Assembly: GCF_009696275.1 (NCBI RefSeq)
Contig: NZ_VUMI01000017.1
Location: 1-64,000 of the forward strand
Origin: Eisenbergiella porci
GTDB lineage: Bacteria > Bacillota > Clostridia > Lachnospirales > Lachnospiraceae
Length of the DNA: 64,000 nt
Direction of reading: 5' to 3'
How positions within the stretch are numbered: position 1 is the stretch's first letter; each line of letters opens with the position of its first letter. Positions 43,035 to 52,132 of the stretch are shown in pieces. The notes under the pieces are model-generated. The model had not been told where the DNA came from and did not search any database. It saw only the letters and a program-made list of their open reading frames with translations. Made by a program: the position numbers and the translations under genes.

Positions 43035-45533
43035 TTAGTTGACCTTTGCAGCTTCGCCTTTTGTACCGTTTACTCGGATGATATCGCCATCCTGAAATTT
43101 ACTTGTTGCACAGCCTACTCCCAACACAGCCGGTATACCATATTCACGAGCGACGATAGCCGCATGGGAAAGGGCGGCGCCCGTATCTGCTACAACTGCA
43201 CCAGCAAGTGTAAACAAGGGCGTCCATTCTGGATCAGTTAATCTGCAAACAAGCACATCTCCTTTTTCCAGCTTATAGAATTCTTCCGGCCCATTTATAA
43301 TGCAGGCTTTTCCTATAGCCTCACCAACGCTGCCGCTTACGCCTTTCAACACATCTCCATGATCAGGAAAAACCAACAATTTGGCTCGTTCCCATACTTT
43401 TTCTGCTAGAGGACGTTTGCGTTTGCGCCGATTGATTTTCTCTTGATCTTCTGCACTAAGATTTCCGCGTCTGCACATTGAAATTACTTCTTTCAGAAAT
43501 AAATATGCCAAACTATCAAAATAATTCTCATCACCCGAACTAAGGAAAGAAGCCCTGGCTAACACTCGTCGCATAATATAAAATGCAGTTTCCCACATAT
43601 ACTGACTTTCTTCTCTCGCAACATGGAAGTATCTAAGATTTGCTACATCATGTATAAATTTTGCGTATTTTTTTGCACCGAGCTTCTCACGCAGTTGTTC
43701 CATAAGCATTGTGTGCCGCTGTGGAATTTCCTGCTGTTGCTCCAATGCAAGCAGCGGGCGAACAATATGCAGTATGCGATCTGGATTTTCAAGAAAACTT
43801 TTTGCATGGAGGCAGTAACAGTTAAAATCAGAAGTGTAACCATGCTCTTGTAAAAATGCTTGGAACAGAGGGATCGCTTCTGGAAAATCACTGCATAGGT
43901 CAGCATAATTCTCCCCGTCTGCAATAGACTTTACAATTTTCGGATATTTTTTTAACTCACTCGCAAGAGTTGTCATATCCCGTGCGGCAACAGATGTGCG
44001 ATTATTCAGGTTTTGCAGCAAATCAAAGCTGGTATACTTACAATTGATTTTTTTGACTGCCTTTTCGCATTTGGCCGATGCAAAATAACCGGAAAACAGG
44101 GAATAGTAAAAGCGAGAGTAAGAAAGTCTGCGAACATAGTCGCAAATATTTTCTATTGCAGCGCCACATTCGGAAAGTCCCATTGTTTCTACGGATAATG
44201 CTTTGTATTGCTCCAATTCTTTTGTGAAATCCTGCAATTGCTGTTCCAATATCTGACAGCAATGTTCAAAATCCTTCAGCTCCCGGACTACCTTTGCAAA
44301 ATTAAAAATATTTTTTGTAATTTTCTTGTCGGCAGGCGGCAATATTTCAATCCCATCATCGTCCATCAGCGGCTGCATAGACATAACAATGCCTGCCTGG
44401 GCAAAAATGACAGACTTTTGATTATTGATGATAGCTGTCATATCGCTGTCAAAGGGATAAAAAGCATCCGGAAATTTTTCAAGCAGAAAAGACATATCTT
44501 TTTGATAGGATTTTGTTATTTTACACTTTTTTAAGTATGGTTCGATTTGCGCTTCATCTACATGGTCGGAGCTGTTTGTGTTCAATGTAGTGACAGCTCG
44601 GGCCTGCAAAATATAAATGCTCCCCCTGCAAATCGCCCATTCAATATCCATAGGGCAGCCATAATGTTGCTCAATACGAATTGCCTGCTCACAAAGGGCA
44701 TGAATTTCTATATCATTCAGCGCCCGTTTTCTTTGCCTGTCCTCTGATACAGAAACTTCCTTTGTTCCTTGTTCTGCATAGAGAATTTCTATTGTCTTTT
44801 GTCCGATCGTCGATTGCAGAAGTTTACCGTTTTTGCTGCAGATGTATGTATCAGGCGTAACATGGCCTGATACAACAGCTTCTCCTAATCCGTAAGACGC
44901 ATTGATTTGAATTTCTTTCGGATTCTGGGAAACAGGATTGACCGTAAACAAAACTCCGGCTGTTTCGCTCTCTATCATTTCTTGAATGACTACGGCCAGT
45001 GCAATGTTGTTCTGACCATAGCCGCGTGTCTGGCGGTAAAAAACAGCGCGGTCCCCCCACAGAGAGGCATAACAACATATAATTTGTTTTAACACATCTG
45101 AAAGACCAATTACATTCAAATATGTTTCCTGCTGTCCGGCAAAACTGGACTCTGGCAAATCCTCTGCTGTTGCCGAAGAACGAACAGCAACACGAATGGG
45201 GGTACTTCCACATTTTGCAGAAAGGCTGTGATAAGCTGCCTGAACTTCACTCACAATTTCGGCGGGAAGTGTACCGGATAAAATTTTCCTGCGAAACAGC
45301 GCTGCCGCTGATCGAAGTTTTTCCGGATCATTTTGTGCCTCATTCATGGTTTGTAAAAATAGTTCATTTAAGCCGTTTTCTTTCAAGAATAGGCGGTAAG
45401 CATCCGATGTTACCACAAAACCCGGCGGAACTGCAATGCCGGCAGATACCATTTCACCTAAATTAGCCCCTTTCCCGCCTACAATCAAAACATCATCCTT
45501 ATGAATTTTTTCAAATTTTTTCACCAATTCCAT
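43035..45533 (-). CDS. Rifampicin phosphotransferase-like protein (PEP-synthase family)
   Basis: This 832-residue protein has the three-part layout of rifampicin phosphotransferases. An ATP-grasp-like N-terminal domain (IVGGKGANLGEMVSAGIAVP, RSSATAEDLPESSFAGQQET; to about 320) is followed by a long middle domain. The C-terminal swivelling His domain has the phospho-carrier histidine in GAALSHAAIVAREYGIPA. Length and order fit RPH enzymes, which inactivate rifamycins by phosphorylation. Related PEP-utilising enzymes with other substrates cannot be excluded. The gene has GAGGTGAG before its ATG and starts 4 bases after the TetR stop, so the two share an operon. Confidence 0.82.
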   Translation of the reverse strand: MELVKKFEKIHKDDVLIVGGKGANLGEMVSAGIAVPPGFVVTSDAYRLFLKENGLNELFLQTMNEAQNDPEKLRSAAALFRRKILSGTLPAEIVSEVQAAYHSLSAKCGSTPIRVAVRSSATAEDLPESSFAGQQETYLNVIGLSDVLKQIICCYASLWGDRAVFYRQTRGYGQNNIALAVVIQEMIESETAGVLFTVNPVSQNPKEIQINASYGLGEAVVSGHVTPDTYICSKNGKLLQSTIGQKTIEILYAEQGTKEVSVSEDRQRKRALNDIEIHALCEQAIRIEQHYGCPMDIEWAICRGSIYILQARAVTTLNTNSSDHVDEAQIEPYLKKCKITKSYQKDMSFLLEKFPDAFYPFDSDMTAIINNQKSVIFAQAGIVMSMQPLMDDDGIEILPPADKKITKNIFNFAKVVRELKDFEHCCQILEQQLQDFTKELEQYKALSVETMGLSECGAAIENICDYVRRLSYSRFYYSLFSGYFASAKCEKAVKKINCKYTSFDLLQNLNNRTSVAARDMTTLASELKKYPKIVKSIADGENYADLCSDFPEAIPLFQAFLQEHGYTSDFNCYCLHAKSFLENPDRILHIVRPLLALEQQQEIPQRHTMLMEQLREKLGAKKYAKFIHDVANLRYFHVAREESQYMWETAFYIMRRVLARASFLSSGDENYFDSLAYLFLKEVISMCRRGNLSAEDQEKINRRKRKRPLAEKVWERAKLLVFPDHGDVLKGVSGSVGEAIGKACIINGPEEFYKLEKGDVLVCRLTDPEWTPLFTLAGAVVADTGAALSHAAIVAREYGIPAVLGVGCATSKFQDGDIIRVNGTKGEAAKVN

Positions 45534-45536
45534 TCT

Positions 45537-46145
45537 TTATCTCACCTCGTCAATTTTCCGTATATAGCGCTTGCAGTTTTCGCTGATAAATGTTTTCAAT
45601 AGTACCTGTGCATATTGCTCATCTATCAGATCCAGGTTTGAATAAAGTATTAAGGTTCCCTTTATGACATTTATAATTCCCTTTATATCAAGAGTAATGG
45701 GTAAATCATGTTTTTCCCAATAATCTGATAAATGCTGCAGCACAGTATTTACTTGAGCATATAGCTTTTCTCGCTCTGGCAGCTCCTTGTCAATGCAAAA
45801 ACGGAAAATATCAGCATACATCTGGCTCTTCTCAGCTTTTTGCTTTAGATCCCATGATGTGCGAAAAATTGCTTCACTGACGAAGAAAACAGGATTTTCT
45901 AAAGATAGATCAAACTGCTTTTCAATAAGTTTCATTTTTTGTTTGTTTCGGTAACAAATTAACTCCATTACAAAATCATCTTTGTCAGAAAAGAAAGTAT
46001 AAAATCCTCCCTGCGCAATTCCAGCCCGCTTTGCTAATTCTCGAATGCTAATCTTCCGCACACCCTCATGGAATAACTCTAACCCAGCCTCTAATAGCTG
46101 AGTGTGTATCTTTTCGCGTTCTTTTTCGGTATATGCTTTTCCCAT
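45537..46145 (-). CDS. TetR/AcrR family regulator
   Basis: This 202-residue repressor has an N-terminal helix-turn-helix (KIHTQLLEAGLELFHEGVRK then ISIRELAKRAGIAQGGFYTF) and a helical ligand domain. It heads the operon tetR-rph-mate and probably represses it from the palindrome at 46161-46189. GGAGGT lies 8 bases before the ATG. The ligand is unknown; a drug or membrane stress is likely from the operon content. Confidence 0.88.
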   Translation of the reverse strand: MGKAYTEKEREKIHTQLLEAGLELFHEGVRKISIRELAKRAGIAQGGFYTFFSDKDDFVMELICYRNKQKMKLIEKQFDLSLENPVFFVSEAIFRTSWDLKQKAEKSQMYADIFRFCIDKELPEREKLYAQVNTVLQHLSDYWEKHDLPITLDIKGIINVIKGTLILYSNLDLIDEQYAQVLLKTFISENCKRYIRKIDEVR

Positions 46146-46160
46146 AATTTATACCTCCAT

Positions 46161-46220
46161 CTATGAACAAATCAAAAAAATGTTCATAGGTATGGTAGCA
46201 CAAACTCCTCATTGTGTCAA
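46161..46220 (-). promoter_or_regulatory. TetR promoter with operator palindrome
   Basis: CTATGAACA (46161-46169) and TGTTCATAG (46181-46189) form a perfect 9-bp palindrome with an 11-base spacer. Upstream on the minus strand lie -35 TTGACA (46215-46220) and a -10-like TACCAT (46192-46197), separated by 17 bases. The repressor would bind just downstream of the start site. Confidence 0.6.
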
Positions 46221-46311
46221 GTAACCAGAAGAACGGGAATGGTACATCACAAACCGCATTTAGGCTGTCTATAGCTTTCGTAATAAGCAGTTTAGGCTCA
46301 TTTTTAGCTTG

Positions 46312-46564
46312 CTACGAATAATTTATGACTGCTGTGTCTGGATGAATCAAAATTACCGGAACCTGCTTCTTCCGTGCATACCGGACACACTGCATTGTCC
46401 CGGATCGCAGATTTCGCTCATCATCATAAACCGCCACCAGGTAGCTGGCCTGATCCACCATGTAGCAATTTCGCTTGATATAGCTCTCACGGCAATCCTC
46501 GTTTCCAATGACTTCTTTCCTGCTGCAATGTTGCAGGATGAACTCCATCCGGCGCTTACTGCGC
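46312..46564 (-). pseudogene. SLOG-family gene, 3' fragment
   Basis: This fragment encodes the C-terminal 80 or so residues of the SLOG/DUF1273 protein found whole at 55253 (IGNEDCRESYIKRNCYMVDQ, ARKKQVPVILIHPDTA). The homologous part ends at 46564, where IS3 sequence begins. A longer minus-strand frame continues into the IS remnant only by chance. Confidence 0.8.
46331..46564. repeat. 234-bp direct repeat, left copy (pairs with 55275-55508)
   Basis: This sequence matches 55275-55508 with an offset of exactly 8944 bases and only a few substitutions. Both copies come from a SLOG gene and have the same orientation. They bracket cassette C and could support its loss by homologous recombination. 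Confidence 0.85.
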
Positions 46565-46572
46565 GGGCCCCA

Positions 46573-46912
46573 CACTCCGACCAAGGTTGGCAATACCAGC
46601 ATAAGCAGTATCAGCGTATGCTTCGTGAGAAAGGTATTCGGTAGAGTATGAGTCGCAAGGGCAACTGCCTTGACAATGCTGTTATAGAAAACTTCTTTGG
46701 CTTGCTTAAAAGTGAGGTGCTGTATCTGCAAAAATTTGAGTCCATAGAACACTTCAAGCGGGAACTGCTAGACTATCTCGACTACTATAACAACCGCCGC
46801 ATCAAAGCAAAGCTGAAGGGCTTGCCGCCTGCAATTCACAGACAACAAGCCCTTTCGACTGCTTAAACAATTTTTACTTTCAATTATTGTCTAACTTTTT
46901 GGGGTCACTTCA
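46573..46912 (+). mobile_element. IS3-family remnant (IS150-like), 5'-truncated
   Basis: The plus-strand frame from HSDQGWQYQHKQYQ to 46866 contains the end of an IS3-family OrfB transposase: [19 protein letters not shown] with the last catalytic glutamate and [21 protein letters not shown] stop codon interrupts it before SMSRKGN (about 46645). The right terminal repeat TGTCTAACTTTTTGGGGTCA lies at 46889-46912, so the right end of the IS is intact. Everything 5' of about 46573 is gone and the SLOG fragment is joined there. Confidence 0.82.
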
Positions 46913-46942
46913 CGACTGGCCACACCCAGCGATTTTGATAAT

Positions 46943-47359
46943 CTATTTTTCAATTTTATATCCCACACGGAAAACGGTCTTGATGTAGATGGGGTGTTTT
47001 GGGTCAGGCTCCAGCTTGTTTCGTAGACGCCAGATCGTGTTGTCTACGGTGTTGGTGCCTAATTCATAGTCCTCGCCCCAGGCCGCATTGTAGAGCTGCT
47101 CCCGACTGAACACACGACCAGGGCAGCGGGCCATACAGTAAAGGATGGAGAACTCTCCGTAGTTCAGACATATCTCCGCACCGGCCTTTGTAACCCGACG
47201 CTGCTCTGGAAATATCTGAATATCTCCCAGAGTTAGGGCAGAAGGATCAAGGTCAGTAGCATGGAGAATCTGAACATCTTTTTCTTGTAAGACCCCCATG
47301 ATAGACCGAAAAATGCTTCCGTCTGGGTCGGAAGTACGGATGACGATGATCTGCTCCAT
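46943..47359 (-). CDS. OmpR/PhoB-type winged-helix regulator, copy C
   Basis: This protein of about 138 residues is the third copy of the receiver-less winged-helix regulator (SILYCMARCPGRVFSREQLY, VDNTIWRLRNKLEPDPKHPI). It ends cassette C and lies 30 bases from the IS3 terminal repeat. The ATG at 47359 follows GGGGGTGCG. Over most of the gene it is about 95% identical in DNA to copies A and B by eye. The remainder up to 47537 holds only a faint trace of the DtxR segment (about 47428-47478). Confidence 0.83.
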   Translation of the reverse strand: MEQIIVIRTSDPDGSIFRSIMGVLQEKDVQILHATDLDPSALTLGDIQIFPEQRRVTKAGAEICLNYGEFSILYCMARCPGRVFSREQLYNAAWGEDYELGTNTVDNTIWRLRNKLEPDPKHPIYIKTVFRVGYKIEK

Positions 47360-47537
47360 GCCGCGCACCCCCTTTTAAGCACATTTTCAAGATTATCTTT
47401 CTGTTACCCCACAGCATACATCAATTAGATGGAGATAGCGATTCTCGTCCAGTGTAAGAAAGCTATCCGCCCCGATTACACATTTGGAGTGGAAACCTCA
47501 ATGAATCGGGCTATATCCTTTATGTATCACCCTCAAG

Positions 47538-49289
47538 TCATCCGTCAATGCTCCAGCCCTCTGCCTGCTCACGGATCGCAATGAAGCGCCGATATAGTCC
47601 CTCCTGCTGAACAAGCTGCTGATGTGTGCCTTTCTGAACAACCTGACCTTTATCCACCACTAAAATCTGGTCAGCGTGTTCAATCGTTGCCAAACGGTGG
47701 GCGATAACGATAACCGTTTTTCCAATGGTCAGTTCACTGATTGCCTGCTGGATCAGATGCTCATTTTCGGGGTCAATACTTGCTGTTGCCTCATCAAGAA
47801 TGACAATGTTGGCATTTTTCAAAATGGCACGGGCAATAGAAATGCGCTGTTTTTCTCCACCAGATAGCGTAGAGCCACCCTCACCGATCACCGTTTCATA
47901 TCCATCGGGAAGATCCATAATGAAGTCGTGACACCAAGCCTTTTTCGCCGCCTCTATAATTTCTTCCTTCGTTGCACCTGGATTGCCGAAACGGATGTTG
48001 TTTTCAATGGTATCGTGGAACAGATAGACCTTTTGAAAGACCATCGAAATATTGCGGAGCAAGCTGTCACAAGTCATATTCCGCACATCCTCACCGCCTA
48101 CTGTGACCTCACCGCTGTCCACATCATAGAAACGGGCAATCAGGTTACAAATCGTGGTCTTGCCGCTGCCAGATGGCCCTACAATGGCCGTAGTGCTGCC
48201 CTGCGGGATGAAAAAACTGATATTCCGCAAAACAGGAACTTTATCGTAGGAGAATGTCACATCATGGAAAGCGATGTCTGTGTTGTGCAAAGAAATATCT
48301 TTCCCGTCTTTGTCTATCATGTCGGCGTGTTCAATGCCGTCCAGTTTATCCAGTGTAGTATCAATGACCTCCAATACATGGGCGGCATTATTCATGGCTT
48401 CCACACTTCCAAAAATCATAAAAGAGAACATATCCAGCATGAGCATTGTAGGAAGTTCCATACTGCCGTTATAGGTCAGCAGAGCGGCCACAGATACAAT
48501 GGCAATGGAGGCCGCTTTCAGCGAAAACAGGTGTAGGCAGTTGAAGGGCATATATTCCACTTCAATTTTGATGTTGATTTTCTTACTGTCGTTGTATGCT
48601 TTGCGGATACCGGCAATCGACACGCCTTCCTGCTTAAAGGCCTTCACCACTTGCATCCCTCGCAGATACTCAATGGAGCTTTCCACCATATCGTCCTGCG
48701 TTTTTTGGTGGGCGGGCGCATTTTTGCGGCTGCGTGCCTCCAGCAGATGAAGAAACAGGGCAGACAGAAGGACGCCGGCCAGAGCAATTCCTCCAGCCAA
48801 AGGACTGCAAAATACAAGGAACAGTATCAGGACAATCACGGTAATATAGCCGTTGACTACGGTATTTACCATATTCATGGCATACATTTCCATAAACGAG
48901 AGATCGGTCGTTGCAGCTGCCGACAACTCGCCGATATTGTTCTTATTGAAAAATCCCAGCGACACCCGTTTCAAAATGTCTCCCAGTCGTATTCTCTCGT
49001 CAGCGGTTGCTTCATAACCGACACTTTCCTGCGTGATGGCCCGGAGATATGAGAATAAGTATCGACCCAATACAGCTAAAATCATGGCCCCCAGCATGAT
49101 CCAGATGTCCCGACCCTCCAATGGCTTAACGCCATTGAAGTCATCCAGAACAGCACTCAGCCCCTCCGCAGCCAGCATAATAGGAATTGCGGTAAAAATG
49201 CTGTGAATGAAAGCGTAGATAAACCCGATGTAAATACGCCGTTTATATTTACCAGTCCACTGGATCAGCCGATTTACAATCCGAAACAT
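47538..49289 (-). CDS. ABC half-transporter, YbtQ/IrtB-like, cassette C
   Basis: This 583-residue fusion of a six-helix membrane domain and one ATPase has Walker A GPSGSGKTTICNL, the signature LSGGEKQRISIARAI and Walker B IVILDEATASIDPE. I chose the ATG at 49289 because GGGGGAAAC lies before it and the partner gene ends at 49291; upstream frame extensions overlap that gene. It forms a pair with the gene at 49291. The similarity to cassette A is in layout and motifs rather than at DNA level, so the two islands diverged long ago or were acquired separately. Confidence 0.86.
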   Translation of the reverse strand: MFRIVNRLIQWTGKYKRRIYIGFIYAFIHSIFTAIPIMLAAEGLSAVLDDFNGVKPLEGRDIWIMLGAMILAVLGRYLFSYLRAITQESVGYEATADERIRLGDILKRVSLGFFNKNNIGELSAAATTDLSFMEMYAMNMVNTVVNGYITVIVLILFLVFCSPLAGGIALAGVLLSALFLHLLEARSRKNAPAHQKTQDDMVESSIEYLRGMQVVKAFKQEGVSIAGIRKAYNDSKKINIKIEVEYMPFNCLHLFSLKAASIAIVSVAALLTYNGSMELPTMLMLDMFSFMIFGSVEAMNNAAHVLEVIDTTLDKLDGIEHADMIDKDGKDISLHNTDIAFHDVTFSYDKVPVLRNISFFIPQGSTTAIVGPSGSGKTTICNLIARFYDVDSGEVTVGGEDVRNMTCDSLLRNISMVFQKVYLFHDTIENNIRFGNPGATKEEIIEAAKKAWCHDFIMDLPDGYETVIGEGGSTLSGGEKQRISIARAILKNANIVILDEATASIDPENEHLIQQAISELTIGKTVIVIAHRLATIEHADQILVVDKGQVVQKGTHQQLVQQEGLYRRFIAIREQAEGWSIDG

Positions 49290-49290
49290 A

Positions 49291-51057
49291 TCAGTTTCCC
49301 CCTTTCCCGGAACCGGCAGACCAGTTCTGCGCTCCGATATGCGCCTCCCACATATCCCGATAGAGAGCGTCGCCATCTAAAAGCTGCTGATGAGTGCCCG
49401 TATTCTCAACCTGCCCGTTTTGCAGAACGATAATCTGATTGGCATTCTTGATGGTGGACAGACGATGTGCGATTACGAGCAATGTTTTTCCTTTTGTCAA
49501 AGCAGCAATGGACTGCTGGATTTTTTCTTCGTTCTCTTGATCGGTGAACGCAGTTGCCTCGTCCAAAATCACGATAGGTGCATTTTTCAAAATCATGCGG
49601 GCAATAGAAATGCGCTGTTTTTCACCGCCCGAAAGCCGGTTTCCCGCATCCCCGGCCATCGTGTCATAGCCATTGTCCAATTTCTGTATAAATTCATCAC
49701 AGCAGGCTGCTTTTGCCGCCGCATATACTTCTTCGTCCGTAGCATCAGGGTTTCCAAGCCGGATGTTTTCCTTGATGGAGCAGTTGAACAGAAAGTTATC
49801 CTGTGTAACAAAACTGACAATATCGGCAAGTTGGGCCAGCGGCATACTGCGAATGTCTACACCACCAATGGTGATTTTCCCATCGTTCACATCCCAAAAA
49901 CGAGCAATCAGGCGTTTGATGGTGGACTTGCCTCCACCGGATGGACCGACAAGCGCCGTAAACTTTCCCTCCGGGATTTTCAGATTGATATGAGAAAGCA
50001 CCTGTTTACCGTTTTCTTTATCATAAGAGAACGAAACATTCTGAAGTTGAATATCTTTGGAGCGCATCTCCACTGGCTTTCCAGTATCGGGCAGTTCCTC
50101 CACATGGAGCAACTCATCCACATCGTGGACAGCGTATTCAATCGCCTTCGTCTCATTGACATAAGTGGTGAAGTTCATGAGCGGGCCTACAATGCCCAGC
50201 GAGAGGATCAGGCACATTGCAAGATCCTGCGGCGTGAGGCTACCGTTCCAGTAGAGATACATACCAATCGGAAGCGTTCCCAAAAAAGTGGACGGTAGCA
50301 CAGCAGAAACAAAGTTCATCACCTTCCAGGAACTTTGATACCATTTGAGGGTGTAGTCCTTGAAATATTTAACCGCCTTTGTGAATTTTTCATAGGAACT
50401 GGAGGACTGATTAAACGCCTTGATAACTTCAATACCCTCCACATACTCCACAATCACGCCATTTACATAGTTGCTCGACTCCATGTAATCGGCATAGAGC
50501 TTGTTAAAATTCTTCATCATCATAGCAAAAGCAATCAGGACGAAAGGCAGCGTGGCCAGCATCGCCAGCGCCATACGCCAGTCGATGCAGACCAGATAGA
50601 CAAAGACTGCCACGGGGAGCAGCAGGTTGGAGATACACTCCGGGATCATGTGGGCCAGCGGCAGCTCAATTGTTTCCACTCGATCCACCAGTACGCTTTT
50701 CAGCTTTCCAACAGACTCTCCGATGACTGTTCCCAGCGGTGCTTTCATCAGCCGCTGGGCAAGAGCCAAACGAATATTCTCCAAAATGGTGTAGGCGGAT
50801 ATGTGGGACAGGCTCGTTGAAACACCATAGAACAAGAAGCGTATCGCATAAGCGCCAAGTCCAATCCAGCACCATCTCCAAACCTCTGCCATCACAGGTG
50901 AGCCGCCGATAAAGAGCGTGATAATCTGGTAAACGCTCCAATAGGGTATCAGTCCGGCAACCACACTAATGATCGCACATAAGACGGACAGGACAATCTT
51001 GCCCCGGCACTGTGAAGCAAAGGAAAACACAACAGAAATCCAGCTTTTTTGCTTCAT
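49291..51057 (-). CDS. ABC half-transporter, YbtP/IrtA-like, cassette C
   Basis: This 588-residue partner half-transporter has six membrane helices, then Walker A GPSGGGKSTIKRLI, the signature LSGGEKQRISIARMIL and Walker B IVILDEATAFTDQENE. The D-loop reads FTD, as an atypical site, like the FSD of its counterpart in cassette A. AGGAGG lies 7 bases before the ATG at 51057, while an ATG at 51063 is too close. An inverted repeat is found just upstream (51084-51112). Confidence 0.86.
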   Translation of the reverse strand: MKQKSWISVVFSFASQCRGKIVLSVLCAIISVVAGLIPYWSVYQIITLFIGGSPVMAEVWRWCWIGLGAYAIRFLFYGVSTSLSHISAYTILENIRLALAQRLMKAPLGTVIGESVGKLKSVLVDRVETIELPLAHMIPECISNLLLPVAVFVYLVCIDWRMALAMLATLPFVLIAFAMMMKNFNKLYADYMESSNYVNGVIVEYVEGIEVIKAFNQSSSSYEKFTKAVKYFKDYTLKWYQSSWKVMNFVSAVLPSTFLGTLPIGMYLYWNGSLTPQDLAMCLILSLGIVGPLMNFTTYVNETKAIEYAVHDVDELLHVEELPDTGKPVEMRSKDIQLQNVSFSYDKENGKQVLSHINLKIPEGKFTALVGPSGGGKSTIKRLIARFWDVNDGKITIGGVDIRSMPLAQLADIVSFVTQDNFLFNCSIKENIRLGNPDATDEEVYAAAKAACCDEFIQKLDNGYDTMAGDAGNRLSGGEKQRISIARMILKNAPIVILDEATAFTDQENEEKIQQSIAALTKGKTLLVIAHRLSTIKNANQIIVLQNGQVENTGTHQQLLDGDALYRDMWEAHIGAQNWSAGSGKGGN

Positions 51058-51083
51058 TTCCATTCCTCCTTTAGCAAAATAAT

Positions 51084-51112
51084 AGAGAGCATCAATCGAC
51101 TTGATACTCTCT
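51084..51112 (-). promoter_or_regulatory. Inverted repeat upstream of cassette C ABC pair
   Basis: AGAGAGCATCAA (51084-51095) pairs with TTGATACTCTCT (51101-51112) in 11 of 12 positions. It lies between the AraC gene stop and the ABC genes, so it could be an operator or an attenuator. It differs from the AGTTAG operator. Confidence 0.45.
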
Positions 51113-51168
51113 AAGTATTGCAGATATTCATGTTGTCCGCCACTCTGCCCGGCCGGGTTTTACTCCAT

Positions 51169-52125
51169 TCAGATTTTTATTTTTCGATATTCCAGAGGTG
51201 TTTTTCCTTTTATCTTCTTGAACGCTTCGGAAAACTTGCTGGTGTTTGTATAGCCAACTTTTCCAGCAATCATCGTAATCGGCTCATCTGTCTGTGTCAA
51301 AAGTGAAGCTGCCAAATCCATGCGATAATTCCGCATATAAGTATAAATGGCGATGCCATACACACCCTTAAAGCATTGCTTTAGAGCAGAAGTAGAAATA
51401 TCAAACTTTTCAGACAGTTCCTCCATTGTGAAATGGCGATCCGGCTCGTTTGTCATAAACGACATGATTGCCTTGACTTTCTCTACCTGCGTTTTATAAA
51501 AATAGGGTCGCTCCACACCTAAAACCGTAGGGTCTACCGTTTTGAGCGTGACCAACAATTCTAACACCTTTACCCTCAGATATTCCAGCCGGATATTTTC
51601 CGGCGCCTGATACAGTTCCGAAATCACATGATCAGGAACGGAATTTCCGTGCATAATGAATGGTCGAGTCTTTAAGGTGAATTGCTGCTCGATTTGCTCC
51701 AAATCAATGGAAAACAGGGACAGAAGATCACCCAAACCCTCTACCGCTTCGGGAACAGAAATCGTAACCGTGATCCCGTGGTAATGGCTTACGGGAAAAC
51801 TGCAATGGTTGTTTTCCGTGGCAGAACTGTCCAGCATAATATCGCCGGACGCAAGGTAAAGATAAGCACCATTGCTGACTTCCCACTCGACACGGCCTTC
51901 TCTGCAGTGGTGAATTGCAAAGGTGTGCGTATTATTTTCAAACTTTCTTGACGGGCAGCATTCCATGTGAAAATCATTATACATAACCCCTATTCCGGGA
52001 TATACCTCATAATAGGTTGCTGTCCCATCTCCTGTTTCGTTTTTCATCTGATAAACCGAACAGGATTCATCCCGGCAGAGCAAATTCATATTTTGCTGCG
52101 AAAAAAACAGGTCGCTTCTATTCAA
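51169..52125 (-). CDS. AraC family transcriptional regulator, cassette C
   Basis: This 318-residue regulator ends in an AraC double helix-turn-helix (FTMEELSEKFDISTSALKQC ... MDLAASLLTQTDEPITMIAG then VGYTNTSKFSEAFKKIKGKT). The N-terminal domain is beta-rich and has RKFENNTHTFAIHHCREGRV. A TTG at 52125 with GAGGTGAT upstream, overlapping the ECF ATPase end region, gives a length like its counterpart in cassette A (316). A later ATG at 52089 is possible. Unlike cassette A, it sits inside the operon between the ECF and ABC genes. Confidence 0.85.
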   Translation of the reverse strand: MNRSDLFFSQQNMNLLCRDESCSVYQMKNETGDGTATYYEVYPGIGVMYNDFHMECCPSRKFENNTHTFAIHHCREGRVEWEVSNGAYLYLASGDIMLDSSATENNHCSFPVSHYHGITVTISVPEAVEGLGDLLSLFSIDLEQIEQQFTLKTRPFIMHGNSVPDHVISELYQAPENIRLEYLRVKVLELLVTLKTVDPTVLGVERPYFYKTQVEKVKAIMSFMTNEPDRHFTMEELSEKFDISTSALKQCFKGVYGIAIYTYMRNYRMDLAASLLTQTDEPITMIAGKVGYTNTSKFSEAFKKIKGKTPLEYRKIKI

Positions 52126-52132
52126 ACTGGGA

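Noticed and set aside
46312-46752. 146-codon minus-strand frame
   Set aside because: It joins the SLOG fragment to the antisense strand of the IS3 remnant and is a chance fusion, not a gene.
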